Below, one piece after another: positions 32,696 to 41,415 of a stretch of 64,000 nucleotides of DNA; within the stretch, counting starts at the first letter, position 1, and each line of letters starts with the position of its first letter. Below the pieces are notes generated by a model that was not told the DNA's origin, searched no databases, and saw only the letters and a list, made by a program, of their open reading frames with translations. The stretch comes from JASEGV01 sp947085405 (GTDB taxonomy: Bacteria > Bacteroidota > Ignavibacteria > UBA10030 > BY39), in the NCBI GenBank assembly GCA_947085405.1, contig CAMTWO010000031.1, forward strand, positions 62,001 through 126,000, read 5' to 3'. The translations under genes and the position numbers were made by a program.

Positions 32696-35539
32696 CTACC
32701 TCAGCAGCAAAAGTTTTTTTGTTTGAGAAAATCCGTTACCTGTTGTAATCCTATAAAAATATACGCCAGAGGCGTATCCGCCTTTGGAGGACACGCCACT
32801 CGATAATCCGCCAAAGGCGGAGGAACCGTCAAACGTAACTTTGTGGCGGCCTGCCATTATTTCTTCGTTTACTAATGTCGCTACTTCCTGTCCTAGAATA
32901 TTATAAACTTTCATCACGACTTTCGTTTGGACCGGAATATCGTATTCAATTATCGTGGTCGGATTAAATGGGTTTGGATAATTTTGATAGAGCTTGTATT
33001 CGCTTGGTATATTGGCGACCGGCGGTTTGTTTCCATTCAAAGTTCCGGGTTCAGTAGTTTTTAGAACGGTGCCATCATTGCCGACAGTTATTCCGTAAGT
33101 CGAATCGATAAAAGCTACAGCTAATAAATCGTGCGAGTCGGCTGAATATTGAGAGTACCAATTTACACCGCCATTATTTGTGTAGAATATTTTTCCATTA
33201 TCTCCAACTACAAATACAGAGTTCTCAGATATCACGTGTAAATCATTTAGTTTCGCATTCACAGGGACACTGATGTTTTGCCATGTGGAACCTCCATCGG
33301 TGGATGAAATAACAGTTCCGCTGTCACCGGCAATCCAAATAGTTGTGTTGTTAAATATTTTTACAGATTGAAGCGAAGCCTTTGTCGGAGAATTGATTAC
33401 TCTGAATTCTTTACCGTATAGATTCGTAAACAAAATGTACCCGCCGCCGCCGATAATAATTTTTCTACCATCCTCAAACGAAGCTATATCTTTTAGATTT
33501 TTAGTCGAATCTAAAATTTGTACGTTCCAAGTCTTTGCACTATCAGTGGTGGATGCAGTAAATCCTCTATCACCGACCACAAATCCGTTAAGAAAGGAAT
33601 CCATCCAGATACTTCTTAGGTTAATAGTGGTTGGAATAGCAATTTTTTTCCATACATCACCATTATCAGTTGATTTATATAACGCACCGAATTCTCCGAC
33701 AGCAAAAAAATTATTTTCCGATGGCATTGTGAATTTAAAGAAGTGTCCGTTAAACCCAATTTGTTTTTCTGTCCAATTCGCGCCGCCATTTGTGGTTTTC
33801 AGAAATGTTCCGTGCTCGCCGATTGCAAAACCGGTTTGATAATCCTTGAAATTTACATCATATAATCTCTGCCAGAAAAAATTTGGCTGTTTAAACCACT
33901 TCTGCGTGTAAGTTTCGTACATCATCGCCGAGATGAATTTAGTATAACCCGATTGTGCTTGAGTTATATTTTCGATGGTTATTGTGTTTGCAAATGAGTT
34001 TACCTCGGTTGGCAATCTTTCCCAACTCGTTCCATTATACAAGTGTGCTTTTAAGAGACGTTCGTCTTGTACACCGGTACCAACCTCACGCTGAGTTGCA
34101 GAATAGTCCTTGTACATAAATTGAAGCTTGGCGTTATACACTGCCAACGATGGGTGAGGAATGATTTTTATAAAACGTTTGATGTATCGCTGATCAGCAG
34201 GGTTGTTGACGAAAGGTGGAGTAGAGTCGGGGTAGGTGTAAATGGTAACGCTGTCCAATCCGCTGAAACTTTGAAACCACATCGTTGCTATCGTGCGACC
34301 GTCATAAGTTATAAAATCGTAAGGAACATTTGTTTGAGTTATCTTTAGTGTAGCGATATTATAAATTCCACTCGGTGGGTTGATGAAAGTTTTGTAAAGA
34401 TAATTTCTTCTTGCTGTAACATAATATTTTAAAGCTTCAACATGCTCATAAAAATCCTGAACAGTTCCCCATTTTTGTGGGTCGGCTGCTACGTCGTTTT
34501 GGATTAAAGCAGCCAAGCTGTCAATCCGCCGATGTATTCGTGACTCGGTAAAAATATTATCGAGCGTATTTTTAAGATGAATCCTGAATTTTTCTTTTAG
34601 CTGCGGGTTTGCCATCCAACGATCTTTTAAAACATTAGGAGGTCCGGTCAATGGCGCGAAAGAGTAGGCAAATCCATCGTTCAACAAAGAAGCTGGAAAG
34701 GGTTTGGAATAATCTCCCGAACGTCCCCACGACAAATCGTAGTCCCACGGAATGAAAATCCAATTTTGTGATTGACGGGTTGTATCGTTAAACAAACTGT
34801 AGTTCTTATTGTAGCTATCGCCCATCATTGTTAAAGTATTAACTACAAACCAGTTTAATATGCTGCTCGTATCGAATAGTTGAACGACAGTATTTGCAAA
34901 AAGTGAGTCGTGAACTGTGTTGATTGTTGTAATCATTTGCGTTAGGTCCGAATAATCAGTTTTACTTCCCACCTCTTTTTTGTAGTAGAGTTTCAACAAA
35001 CTGTCGGTTTCGATTCTAAGAGTGGCGCTGTAGTAATCGTCGTTTGCTTCGTATAAGTTGCCTAAGGTGAATCCTCGGTTTATAAGAAAGTACCTATCGA
35101 TTTTATCAATAAAAGCGAACAGTCCCTTCGTTTCCGAATTAATTTTGAAGTTAGCATGATAGCAAAACGGTGCGACGGCACCTAAATCGGAGTAGATATC
35201 CCACGCCAGTTTTTCTCTTAAAAATGATTTGTCGGTGTACATCGAATTAAAATTAACATCCCCCAAGCCGTAAAATAATTGATCTGCTGCAAATCGAAGG
35301 CGGTACGATTTTTTTGAGTAGTATCGTGTTGAGTGTCCCTTAAAGCGAATTAGTGCTTTATTCCATAAAGAATCGTTCGAATAAAAAGGGGAAGGGAGGC
35401 GGTCATCGCTCCAAATACTTCGCGTATAAAGCAATTCGTAATCAGCTTGTGTCATTGTAACGCGGTATTGCGGGATTTGTGGAAATAGTTGATATGTTAA
35501 TAATAACACTAATCCAAAGAGAATGAATAATTTTTTCAT
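32696..35539 (-). CDS. T9SS-exported CotH-kinase-family protein with Ycf48-like propeller
   Basis: 947 aa; signal peptide 1-20 (LFILFGLVLLLTYQLFPQ). Residues ~22-330 are the CotH domain: 'IRFKGHSTRYYSKKSYRLRF', 'ETKGLFAFIDKIDRYFL' and the metal-site motif 'FIPWDYDLSWG' (kinase-like fold first described for Bacillus spore coat protein CotH). A beta domain follows, then ~560-830 hold six Ycf48-like blades (FAIGEHGTFLKTTNGGANW and relatives), and then a T9SS type A domain (YQNYPNPFNPTT ... KKLLLLR). The sorting domain is abnormal: where relatives read 'FDGSGLSSGVYFYR', this one reads FDG-SSAFGG-LSSGV-SSKGG-YASGV-YFYR. The extra residues are encoded by short palindromes inserted in frame (32761-32821). 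The next gene (35556) lies 16 bp upstream in the same direction, so the two probably form one transcript. Confidence 0.9.
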   Translation of the reverse strand: MKKLFILFGLVLLLTYQLFPQIPQYRVTMTQADYELLYTRSIWSDDRLPSPFYSNDSLWNKALIRFKGHSTRYYSKKSYRLRFAADQLFYGLGDVNFNSMYTDKSFLREKLAWDIYSDLGAVAPFCYHANFKINSETKGLFAFIDKIDRYFLINRGFTLGNLYEANDDYYSATLRIETDSLLKLYYKKEVGSKTDYSDLTQMITTINTVHDSLFANTVVQLFDTSSILNWFVVNTLTMMGDSYNKNYSLFNDTTRQSQNWIFIPWDYDLSWGRSGDYSKPFPASLLNDGFAYSFAPLTGPPNVLKDRWMANPQLKEKFRIHLKNTLDNIFTESRIHRRIDSLAALIQNDVAADPQKWGTVQDFYEHVEALKYYVTARRNYLYKTFINPPSGIYNIATLKITQTNVPYDFITYDGRTIATMWFQSFSGLDSVTIYTYPDSTPPFVNNPADQRYIKRFIKIIPHPSLAVYNAKLQFMYKDYSATQREVGTGVQDERLLKAHLYNGTSWERLPTEVNSFANTITIENITQAQSGYTKFISAMMYETYTQKWFKQPNFFWQRLYDVNFKDYQTGFAIGEHGTFLKTTNGGANWTEKQIGFNGHFFKFTMPSENNFFAVGEFGALYKSTDNGDVWKKIAIPTTINLRSIWMDSFLNGFVVGDRGFTASTTDSAKTWNVQILDSTKNLKDIASFEDGRKIIIGGGGYILFTNLYGKEFRVINSPTKASLQSVKIFNNTTIWIAGDSGTVISSTDGGSTWQNISVPVNAKLNDLHVISENSVFVVGDNGKIFYTNNGGVNWYSQYSADSHDLLAVAFIDSTYGITVGNDGTVLKTTEPGTLNGNKPPVANIPSEYKLYQNYPNPFNPTTIIEYDIPVQTKVVMKVYNILGQEVATLVNEEIMAGRHKVTFDGSSAFGGLSSGVSSKGGYASGVYFYRITTGNGFSQTKKLLLLR
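32761..32821. repeat. Cluster of triplet-loop palindromes inside the sorting-domain coding sequence
   Basis: Three palindromes in 61 bp: ATACGCC-AGA-GGCGTAT (32761-32777), an imperfect TCCGCC-TTT-GGAGGA (32777-32791) and TCCGCC-AAA-GGCGGA (32807-32821). All keep the reading frame of the overlapping minus-strand gene and add Ser/Gly/Ala-rich residues to a region whose length is otherwise conserved in its paralogues. Confidence 0.8.
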
Positions 35540-35555
35540 CTGTACACTTTCGAGT

Positions 35556-37181
35556 TTATTTTATAATTTCAGAAATCTTTTTTTCTAAATTTTCGCCGCG
35601 AAGTTCAAAATCGGCAGCAACCACTTTTCCCGATACGTCCACTAAAATTGGTTTTGGGATACCGACAATGCCGAATTTTTCTGCTATTTCATTTTGGAAA
35701 CCATTGTTCAAAAAACTATGCAGCCAAGGCATTTTCCATTTACCTTCACGAAATTTATTAACAGCTTTAGGGCTGTTATCGAGTGAGATACTGATTATCT
35801 CAAAATTCTTATCTTTAAACTTTTCGTATGTATTATGAAGGTTTTCCATTTCATCGACACAGGGTTTACACCAGGTTGCCCAGAAATCTAACAAATAATA
35901 TTTACCTTTCAAACTTTCGTTTGTGTAAACTACATTTGGATCATCTAACGATACAAATGAAAATTCAGGAACGAGCGAGCCAACTAATTTAAGGTTCTTA
36001 ATTCTTAATGCTTTTACTTCACGGCTGTTGCTGTAGCCATTAATTAATCTATTGTAGTATTTTTCTGCATCACCATCAAGTCCATCCGACTTTAGTCTCT
36101 CATATTCAGCATAAAGCAATGCTGATTTTAACTTGTCGTTTGTATTTTCATTCAGTACGTTTGAAATATAAAAATTAATATTACCTTTTTTGTTGAGTGA
36201 ACTGAGTGTTTTAGCATTTAATTGGGGATCGACACTCCAGAATATTGAATTCAAGGGAACTTCTTGGATAACCCGATTTATTAAAGTTGAATCAGCATTC
36301 TTTGGGTCGAAAGAGTATAATTGAAAATAGCTTAAAAGTAAAAACTGCCGTAGCTTTTGATTTTGTTCTACCGATATTTTGTTTTTTAGTTTATCAACCT
36401 GTTCCTGAACCCAGTTGAATTTAAAATCTCTCAGTTTTTTACCGCTTGCGATGTGAGTATTCAGCGACAAGCTGTAAGCTTTCTCCTTCTCTTTATACAG
36501 TTGTGAATAATTTGAAAAGTAAGCTGAAAATTTTTGAACTGCAATATCATCGTGTTTAACTATTATTTCCGGTTTGTTCTGTGAACGGATTAGTTTTGCA
36601 GGGTCAAATATTATTTTAACTTTTCCATCTTTCGGGGTTACAATCGAGCGGTAATCCCCGCCGCCGTCGTATTCATAATCTTCCGACATTGTTCCGTTCA
36701 CACTTCGGTTTGCAATAATTCCTAAAATTTGGTAAGAAAAATTTTCTTCAGACGTATTGAATACAGAGGTATAGGTTCCGTCAGGTTCTTTGATCATTGG
36801 CTGAGCTGTTTCAAAATCGAAAGCGTTAAAATCGCCAATAATTTTTACCTCGTTGACCACATCGACATATTCATACGGACTCAACTTTACTTCAATGTTG
36901 TAAGTGCCGGGATTTTCAGCTAACAAAGCAACATCAGTCAGATTATGATTAACTCCGCTACACGAAAATTTGAGAATGCCGCTACTACTATTTGTAAACT
37001 CAAACGCTCCATCTTTACCGACTTCGATAGAATTTGCTTTTTTGTTATCATAATAGTGGACGTGGGCTTTAGGTATTGGTGTACCGTCGTAACCTAAAAG
37101 TTTCCCTTTAATAATGGTTTGGTTATAAACCTCTGTGGTGATAAAAAATAAAAACAAAAATGAACAAAATATAATTTTCAT
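35556..37181 (-). CDS. TlpA/ResA-like thioredoxin-domain protein with carboxypeptidase-regulatory-like N-terminus
   Basis: A TTG at 37214 would add 11 residues; the ATG at 37181 is chosen because GGAGTGG lies at the right distance upstream and a signal peptide follows at once (MKIIFCSFLFLFFITTEVYNQ). 541 aa. Residues ~22-100 are a beta-sandwich (IIKGKLLGYDGTPIPKAHVHYYDNKK) of the carboxypeptidase-regulatory type. The middle is helical and unassigned. Residues ~395-541 are a thioredoxin fold with the redox motif WATWCKPC and the cis-Pro region 'VGIPKPILVD'. Such proteins reduce or isomerise disulfides in the periplasm. Co-oriented with the CotH gene 16 bp downstream, which suggests help in folding exported proteins (inference). 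Confidence 0.88.
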   Translation of the reverse strand: MKIIFCSFLFLFFITTEVYNQTIIKGKLLGYDGTPIPKAHVHYYDNKKANSIEVGKDGAFEFTNSSSGILKFSCSGVNHNLTDVALLAENPGTYNIEVKLSPYEYVDVVNEVKIIGDFNAFDFETAQPMIKEPDGTYTSVFNTSEENFSYQILGIIANRSVNGTMSEDYEYDGGGDYRSIVTPKDGKVKIIFDPAKLIRSQNKPEIIVKHDDIAVQKFSAYFSNYSQLYKEKEKAYSLSLNTHIASGKKLRDFKFNWVQEQVDKLKNKISVEQNQKLRQFLLLSYFQLYSFDPKNADSTLINRVIQEVPLNSIFWSVDPQLNAKTLSSLNKKGNINFYISNVLNENTNDKLKSALLYAEYERLKSDGLDGDAEKYYNRLINGYSNSREVKALRIKNLKLVGSLVPEFSFVSLDDPNVVYTNESLKGKYYLLDFWATWCKPCVDEMENLHNTYEKFKDKNFEIISISLDNSPKAVNKFREGKWKMPWLHSFLNNGFQNEIAEKFGIVGIPKPILVDVSGKVVAADFELRGENLEKKISEIIK

Positions 37182-37339
37182 AACCACTCCATATTTTTGA
37201 TTAAATATAAACAAGAGCTTGTAAGAAACAAAATTACAAAATATTGGAAACTGCTACGAATATTCAGCCCGATAAGAAGAAGTTTTTACTAATTAGATTA
37301 TAGTCCCCATGTATTGAAAACAAAAACAAGGAGAGTTTT

Positions 37340-38680
37340 TTAAATCCTATCCAATAACTTCTTTAATTCGTTTCTAGCATCTGAAAGAATTAAACTTTCA
37401 TCAATCTGTGTAAAACCTTTTTTACGATAGACCCATTTCCCGTCTATCATTACCGAATCTACATTTGTCGGTTCAGCTGAATATACAATTGTTGTGTATA
37501 AATTATCAGCTTCATCTTGAATCAGCGGGTTCCAAAAATTGTTCAAGTCGAGAAGAACTATATCGGCTTTCTTTCCAACTTCAATACTTCCAATCTCTTT
37601 CTCAAGCCCCAACGCTTTTGCTCCATTGATGGTAGCCATTTCAAAAACCGTTTTTGCCGGCATCGAAGTTGGTCCGTGTACCGGCTTTTGTATCAATCCT
37701 GCAAGCCGCATTTCTTGAAACATATTCAAATTGTTGTTGCACGGGGCACCATCGGCGGCAAGCGATACCGTTATCCCTTCCGAAATATAACGTGGTATGT
37801 TTGCAATACCGGAACCCAATTTTAAATTCGAACCCGGACAGTGTGCAACACTTGTTTTAGTTTGCTTCATCAATTGAATTTCGTTTTCATTTAGATGTAT
37901 GCAGTGAGCCAGCACGGTTTTTCCGGAAAGAACTTTGAGGTGATTTAAAAATTCGACATTATCCATTTTACATCTTTCGCGGACAGCATTCACCTCGCCG
38001 TAGTTTTCGGATGCGTGAGTATGATAAAGCATACCGTCGAATTGTTTTGTGATTTCGAATGCTTCCTTCATTAATTCATCAGTGCAGGAAAGTACAAATC
38101 GTGGGGCGGGGGCATATTTTACACGCTCATTAAACGAGTTATGCCACTTTTCAGCGAGCGACATTGTAGATGAGATAGAATCTTTTGTTGGTTCTTTTAA
38201 TTTCGAGAACGCTCCGTTTATATCCATCATCGCTTTGCCTGTAAATGCGCGAAAGCCCGTTTCTCCGATTGCACGAATAACTTCCTCGTGATGATTCACA
38301 CTTCCCATATCTAAAATTGTGGTAGTACCGCTTCGCATCAACTCAGCAATTCCAATCATCGCAGATGCGTACATTGATTCAGCGTTGTGGGCAGCTTCGA
38401 ATGGAAAGATTCTTTTTTGCAGCCAATCTAAAAGAAGTAAGTTTTCAGCCATCCCGCGAAATAATGTTTGGCAGAGATGTATATGCGTTTGAACGAATCC
38501 GGGTATTGCTATACAGTGTGAAGCATCTATTGTATCGTAGTTGGATTTTTTGAGTTCTTCAACTTCCTTCCCCGTAATAATTTTTGTAATGCGATTTCCT
38601 TCAATAAGAATAGCGGCGCTCGTTAATAGTTCCGGCTGTGAACTCGTTAGTATCTTATTTACAATTATTACAGTAGGCAT
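37340..38680 (-). CDS. Amidohydrolase of the MtaD/SsnA/ATZ-TRZ type (probable 5'-methylthioadenosine/S-adenosylhomocysteine deaminase)
   Basis: 446 aa, cytosolic, TIM-barrel metal-dependent hydrolase. Metal ligands are seen as H66 and H68 (FVQTHIHLCQTLFRG), a His in 'MLYHTHASENYGE', a His in 'TVLAHCIHLNENE' and the Asp in 'VSLAADGAPCNNNLNMFQEMRLA'. The N-terminal composite beta sandwich and the C-terminal 'GSIEVGKKADIVLLDL' are typical of the chlorohydrolase/cytosine-deaminase branch. The best match is to enzymes deaminating MTA, SAH or related adenosine derivatives, but guanine deaminase-like or other purine substrates cannot be excluded. The gene is downstream of tRNA-Arg on the same strand; the 61-bp gap shows no terminator. 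Confidence 0.85.
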   Translation of the reverse strand: MPTVIIVNKILTSSQPELLTSAAILIEGNRITKIITGKEVEELKKSNYDTIDASHCIAIPGFVQTHIHLCQTLFRGMAENLLLLDWLQKRIFPFEAAHNAESMYASAMIGIAELMRSGTTTILDMGSVNHHEEVIRAIGETGFRAFTGKAMMDINGAFSKLKEPTKDSISSTMSLAEKWHNSFNERVKYAPAPRFVLSCTDELMKEAFEITKQFDGMLYHTHASENYGEVNAVRERCKMDNVEFLNHLKVLSGKTVLAHCIHLNENEIQLMKQTKTSVAHCPGSNLKLGSGIANIPRYISEGITVSLAADGAPCNNNLNMFQEMRLAGLIQKPVHGPTSMPAKTVFEMATINGAKALGLEKEIGSIEVGKKADIVLLDLNNFWNPLIQDEADNLYTTIVYSAEPTNVDSVMIDGKWVYRKKGFTQIDESLILSDARNELKKLLDRI

Positions 38681-38741
38681 TTGATTTCAAGATTAATATG
38701 ATTTGTGAGAAAAACAAAGAGAGTAGCAGAGTATAAATTTG

Positions 38742-38815
38742 TACGCCTGAAGGGACTTGAACCCCTAACCCTCTGCTCCGAAGGCAGATGCTCTATCCAA
38801 TTGAGCTACAGGCGC
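38742..38815 (-). tRNA. tRNA-Arg (TCG)
   Basis: 74 bases. Acceptor GCGCCTG/CAGGCGT (terminal G-T pair), D-arm TAGCTCAATTGGATAGAGC, anticodon stem TCTGC/GCAGA with loop CTTCGGA (anticodon TCG), T-arm AGGGG-TTCAAGT-CCCTT. No encoded CCA. It marks the left edge of the defence island. The 286 bp between it and the next gene (38816-39101) hold no recognised gene or integrase remnant. Confidence 0.93.
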
Positions 38816-39101
38816 ATTCTAAAATTCCGTTAATTTAAGCGATTTCCTGAACTTCTAAGAAAATATCTACCCAAAAAGTGTTAGATGCACTGTTAGATGT
38901 CAGTAACCGTATCAATTTACAAAAATCTAAGAATGTTTGCAACACAATGCTTAGAGGAATAGTACAAAATATGGTTCTTACTATGCGAGCCTATTTCTCC
39001 CCAATTAAGTTTCCTCATTTCTATTAATCTATCATCATCCGTCCGATTGTAAATACAAAAAACAATTAACAACTAATAAATAATACAGAAAGGATATTTA
39101 T

Positions 39102-39602
39102 ATGACTCAACAAACATTTAACACACTTATGCACTTTACAGAGAAGCTAACCCGTGATCCGGATGACCGCAAGGAACTGGTTCTGCTTGCATGGAAAGAA
39201 GGCTTGCGTATCGGTAGCAAAGCTTCGATTCCGATTATGATCCATCATATGAAGCTGCGTTCGCTTGAGATGGGCAAACGCTGCGCACTCGGAGCAAAGA
39301 TATCCGGCAAAAGCACTAGGGATGCCATGAACCATGGAAGAATTTCGCTCAACCAGCCATGCGCGGATGACCGGACATTTACGCTCCAGGATACATTATC
39401 AAGTTGCTTTGGTGATCCTTTAAGTTTATGTATCGTTAATGACTTCTATGACTCTTGTACTGATTTAGAACGGAAAGTTATGGAGGGCAAGATAGCCGGA
39501 TTTTCGGATACTGAGATTAGGAAGCAGTTAAAAGTACGGTATAGACACTTCGACGCTTTGAAAAAGGCTGTGCGCGAAAAAGCAACTGAGTATCTGATTT
39601 AA
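39102..39602 (+). CDS. Sigma-70-like HTH protein of unknown role
   Basis: 166 aa; AGAAAGGA 8 bp before the ATG. The N-terminus 'FTEKLTRDPDDRKELVLLAWKEGLRIG' resembles sigma factor region 2 (LTRDPxDAEDLVQExxLRA). The C-terminus 'FYDSCTDLERKVMEGKIAGFSDTEIRKQLKVRYRHFDALKKAVREKA' resembles region 4, a two-helix DNA-binding unit after an 'LxxxExxVxxxxxxGxSxxEI' signature. Overall length fits an ECF-like factor, but the region 2 DNA-melting residues are not evident. It might be a degenerate sigma factor or a regulator derived from one. It is the first gene of the island, 338 bp before hsdM, and has no partner anti-sigma gene. Confidence 0.5.
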   Translation: MTQQTFNTLMHFTEKLTRDPDDRKELVLLAWKEGLRIGSKASIPIMIHHMKLRSLEMGKRCALGAKISGKSTRDAMNHGRISLNQPCADDRTFTLQDTLSSCFGDPLSLCIVNDFYDSCTDLERKVMEGKIAGFSDTEIRKQLKVRYRHFDALKKAVREKATEYLI

Positions 39603-39939
39603 TAATTCTCTCCTGCCCCGATTCCCTTCCAATACATAAATATTATTTCCCTTCAATAGCATTTTACTGAAATTTTCTATCATAATATATCCAATAAATC
39701 ATCATCACTATTAATATTCTATTTCTTGAATCTTAACCGGACTCAATAGGTTATAATGCATAGCTTTCATATAATAATGCTTGATTCTTTGGTTCGATTC
39801 ATATATATTAACCCATCATTTTATAAACGAACTACCATAAGTAAAAGTGAGAATTGGTAGTAACGGGTAACCTGAAATACCAATACACCGATGGACGATT
39901 TCTACGAATATAAAGCTAACTGAATTTGAAGAATAAATT
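39603..39939. other. Gene-free AT-rich stretch before the type I restriction operon
   Basis: 337 bp without an open frame of note. A TATAAT at about 39752-39757 could be the -10 box of the hsdM promoter, but no matching -35 is evident. No hairpin terminator seen after the sigma-like gene. Confidence 0.3.
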
Positions 39940-41415
39940 ATGACACAAAAACAATTAGAAGATTATCTCTGGGGTGCAGCAAATATACTCAGAGGAATGA
40001 TCGATGCGGCTGACTTTAAACAATATATTTTCCCTCTCTTGTTCTTTAAACGTATCAGCGACTTGTGGGATGAGGAATATCAGACGGCATTATCCGAAAG
40101 TAATGGAGATTTGAGCTATGCGGAGTTTGCAGAAAACCACCGTTTCCAAATACCCAAGGGCTGCCATTGGGAAGATATTAGGAAGAAAACCGTTGATGTG
40201 GGCGCTGCCTTGCAAAAAGCATTGAACGGTATTGAGAAAGCCAACTTTGAAATGCTGCACGATGTATTTGGCGATGCACAGTGGACGAACAAACGCAGAA
40301 TGAGTGACGAAAAAATGCTTGACCTGATTGAGCATTTCAGTAAAATGAAGCTCACAATTGCCGAAGTGCCTCACGACATTATGGGTGAAGGTTATGAATA
40401 CCTGATAAAGAAATTCGCAGACGACAGCGGACACACTGCAGCGGAGTTTTATACGAACCGCACAGTGGTAAAGCTCATGACACAAATTACCGATCCTCAA
40501 CCGGGCGAAAGCATTTACGATCCCACTTGTGGAAGCGGTGGTATTTTATTGAGTTCCGTCTTGCATTTAAAAGATGAAGGCAAAGAATACCGTACACTAA
40601 AGTTATACGGACAAGAGCTGAACCTGATTACCTCTGCTATTGCCCGTATAAATATGTTTATGCACAATGTAGATGAGTTTTTAATTGTACAGGGTGATAC
40701 TTTAGACAGCCCACAGATATTGGAGAATGACGAACTTAAACAGTTCGATGTAATAATGGCTAACCCGCCTTACAGCGTAAAAAAGTGGAGCCAGAAAAAA
40801 TGGATGAACGATCCTTTTGGCAGAAATATTTGGGGAACACCCCCGCAAGGTTGTGCCGACTATGCTTTCCAGCAGCATATAATGAAAAGCTTAAACCCAG
40901 AAACCGGGCGTTGTGTAGTGCTCTGGCCACACGGTGTATTGTTTAGAGATGCCGAAAGCGACATACGCAAAAAGATGATTGAAGAAGATTATGTAGATGC
41001 TGTTATCGGTATGGGTAAAAACCTCTTTTACAACAGCAGTATGGAAAGTTGTTTGCTGGTATGCCGCATGAAAAAGCCAAAGGAAAGAAAAGGCAAAATT
41101 ATTTTTATTGATGCAAAAGAAGAAATTCGATTAGAAAGAAGTACTGCTTATTTAAAACCTGAACACATAAAACGAATATCAGACACCTATTGGAAATTTA
41201 AAAACGATGAAGGATTTGCAAAAGTTGTAAGCAATAAGGAAGTATTAAGTGATAATAATGGTAATTTGAGCGTCCAATTGTATGTGAAGCAAGCAAACGA
41301 CAATGAAGAGCATGAGCTAGAACACCTTCTTGAAATGACAAAAAACAATCAAAAAGAATTGAACACTAACATTGATAACTTATTCAAACAACTTAAAAAT
41401 ATTGGTATTGAATGA
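39940..41415 (+). CDS. hsdM: Type I restriction-modification system, adenine-N6 DNA methyltransferase subunit
   Basis: 491 aa, cytosolic. N-terminal HsdM helical domain (~5-145), then the methyltransferase fold with SAM-binding DPTCGSGG (194-201) and catalytic NPPY (275-278, gamma-class N6-adenine type). A C-terminal helical tail (~440-491) is used to clamp HsdS. Full length for the family. With the next gene it forms the M2S methylase; HsdR, encoded 2.4 kb on, adds restriction. The stop overlaps the hsdS start (ATGA), indicating translational coupling. Confidence 0.97.
   Translation: MTQKQLEDYLWGAANILRGMIDAADFKQYIFPLLFFKRISDLWDEEYQTALSESNGDLSYAEFAENHRFQIPKGCHWEDIRKKTVDVGAALQKALNGIEKANFEMLHDVFGDAQWTNKRRMSDEKMLDLIEHFSKMKLTIAEVPHDIMGEGYEYLIKKFADDSGHTAAEFYTNRTVVKLMTQITDPQPGESIYDPTCGSGGILLSSVLHLKDEGKEYRTLKLYGQELNLITSAIARINMFMHNVDEFLIVQGDTLDSPQILENDELKQFDVIMANPPYSVKKWSQKKWMNDPFGRNIWGTPPQGCADYAFQQHIMKSLNPETGRCVVLWPHGVLFRDAESDIRKKMIEEDYVDAVIGMGKNLFYNSSMESCLLVCRMKKPKERKGKIIFIDAKEEIRLERSTAYLKPEHIKRISDTYWKFKNDEGFAKVVSNKEVLSDNNGNLSVQLYVKQANDNEEHELEHLLEMTKNNQKELNTNIDNLFKQLKNIGIE

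Noticed and set aside
38742..38815. tRNA-Arg as the integration site of the defence island
   Set aside because: The island lies on the 5' side of the tRNA gene, whereas integrases normally use the 3' end; no integrase and no second copy of the tRNA end was found on the far side.
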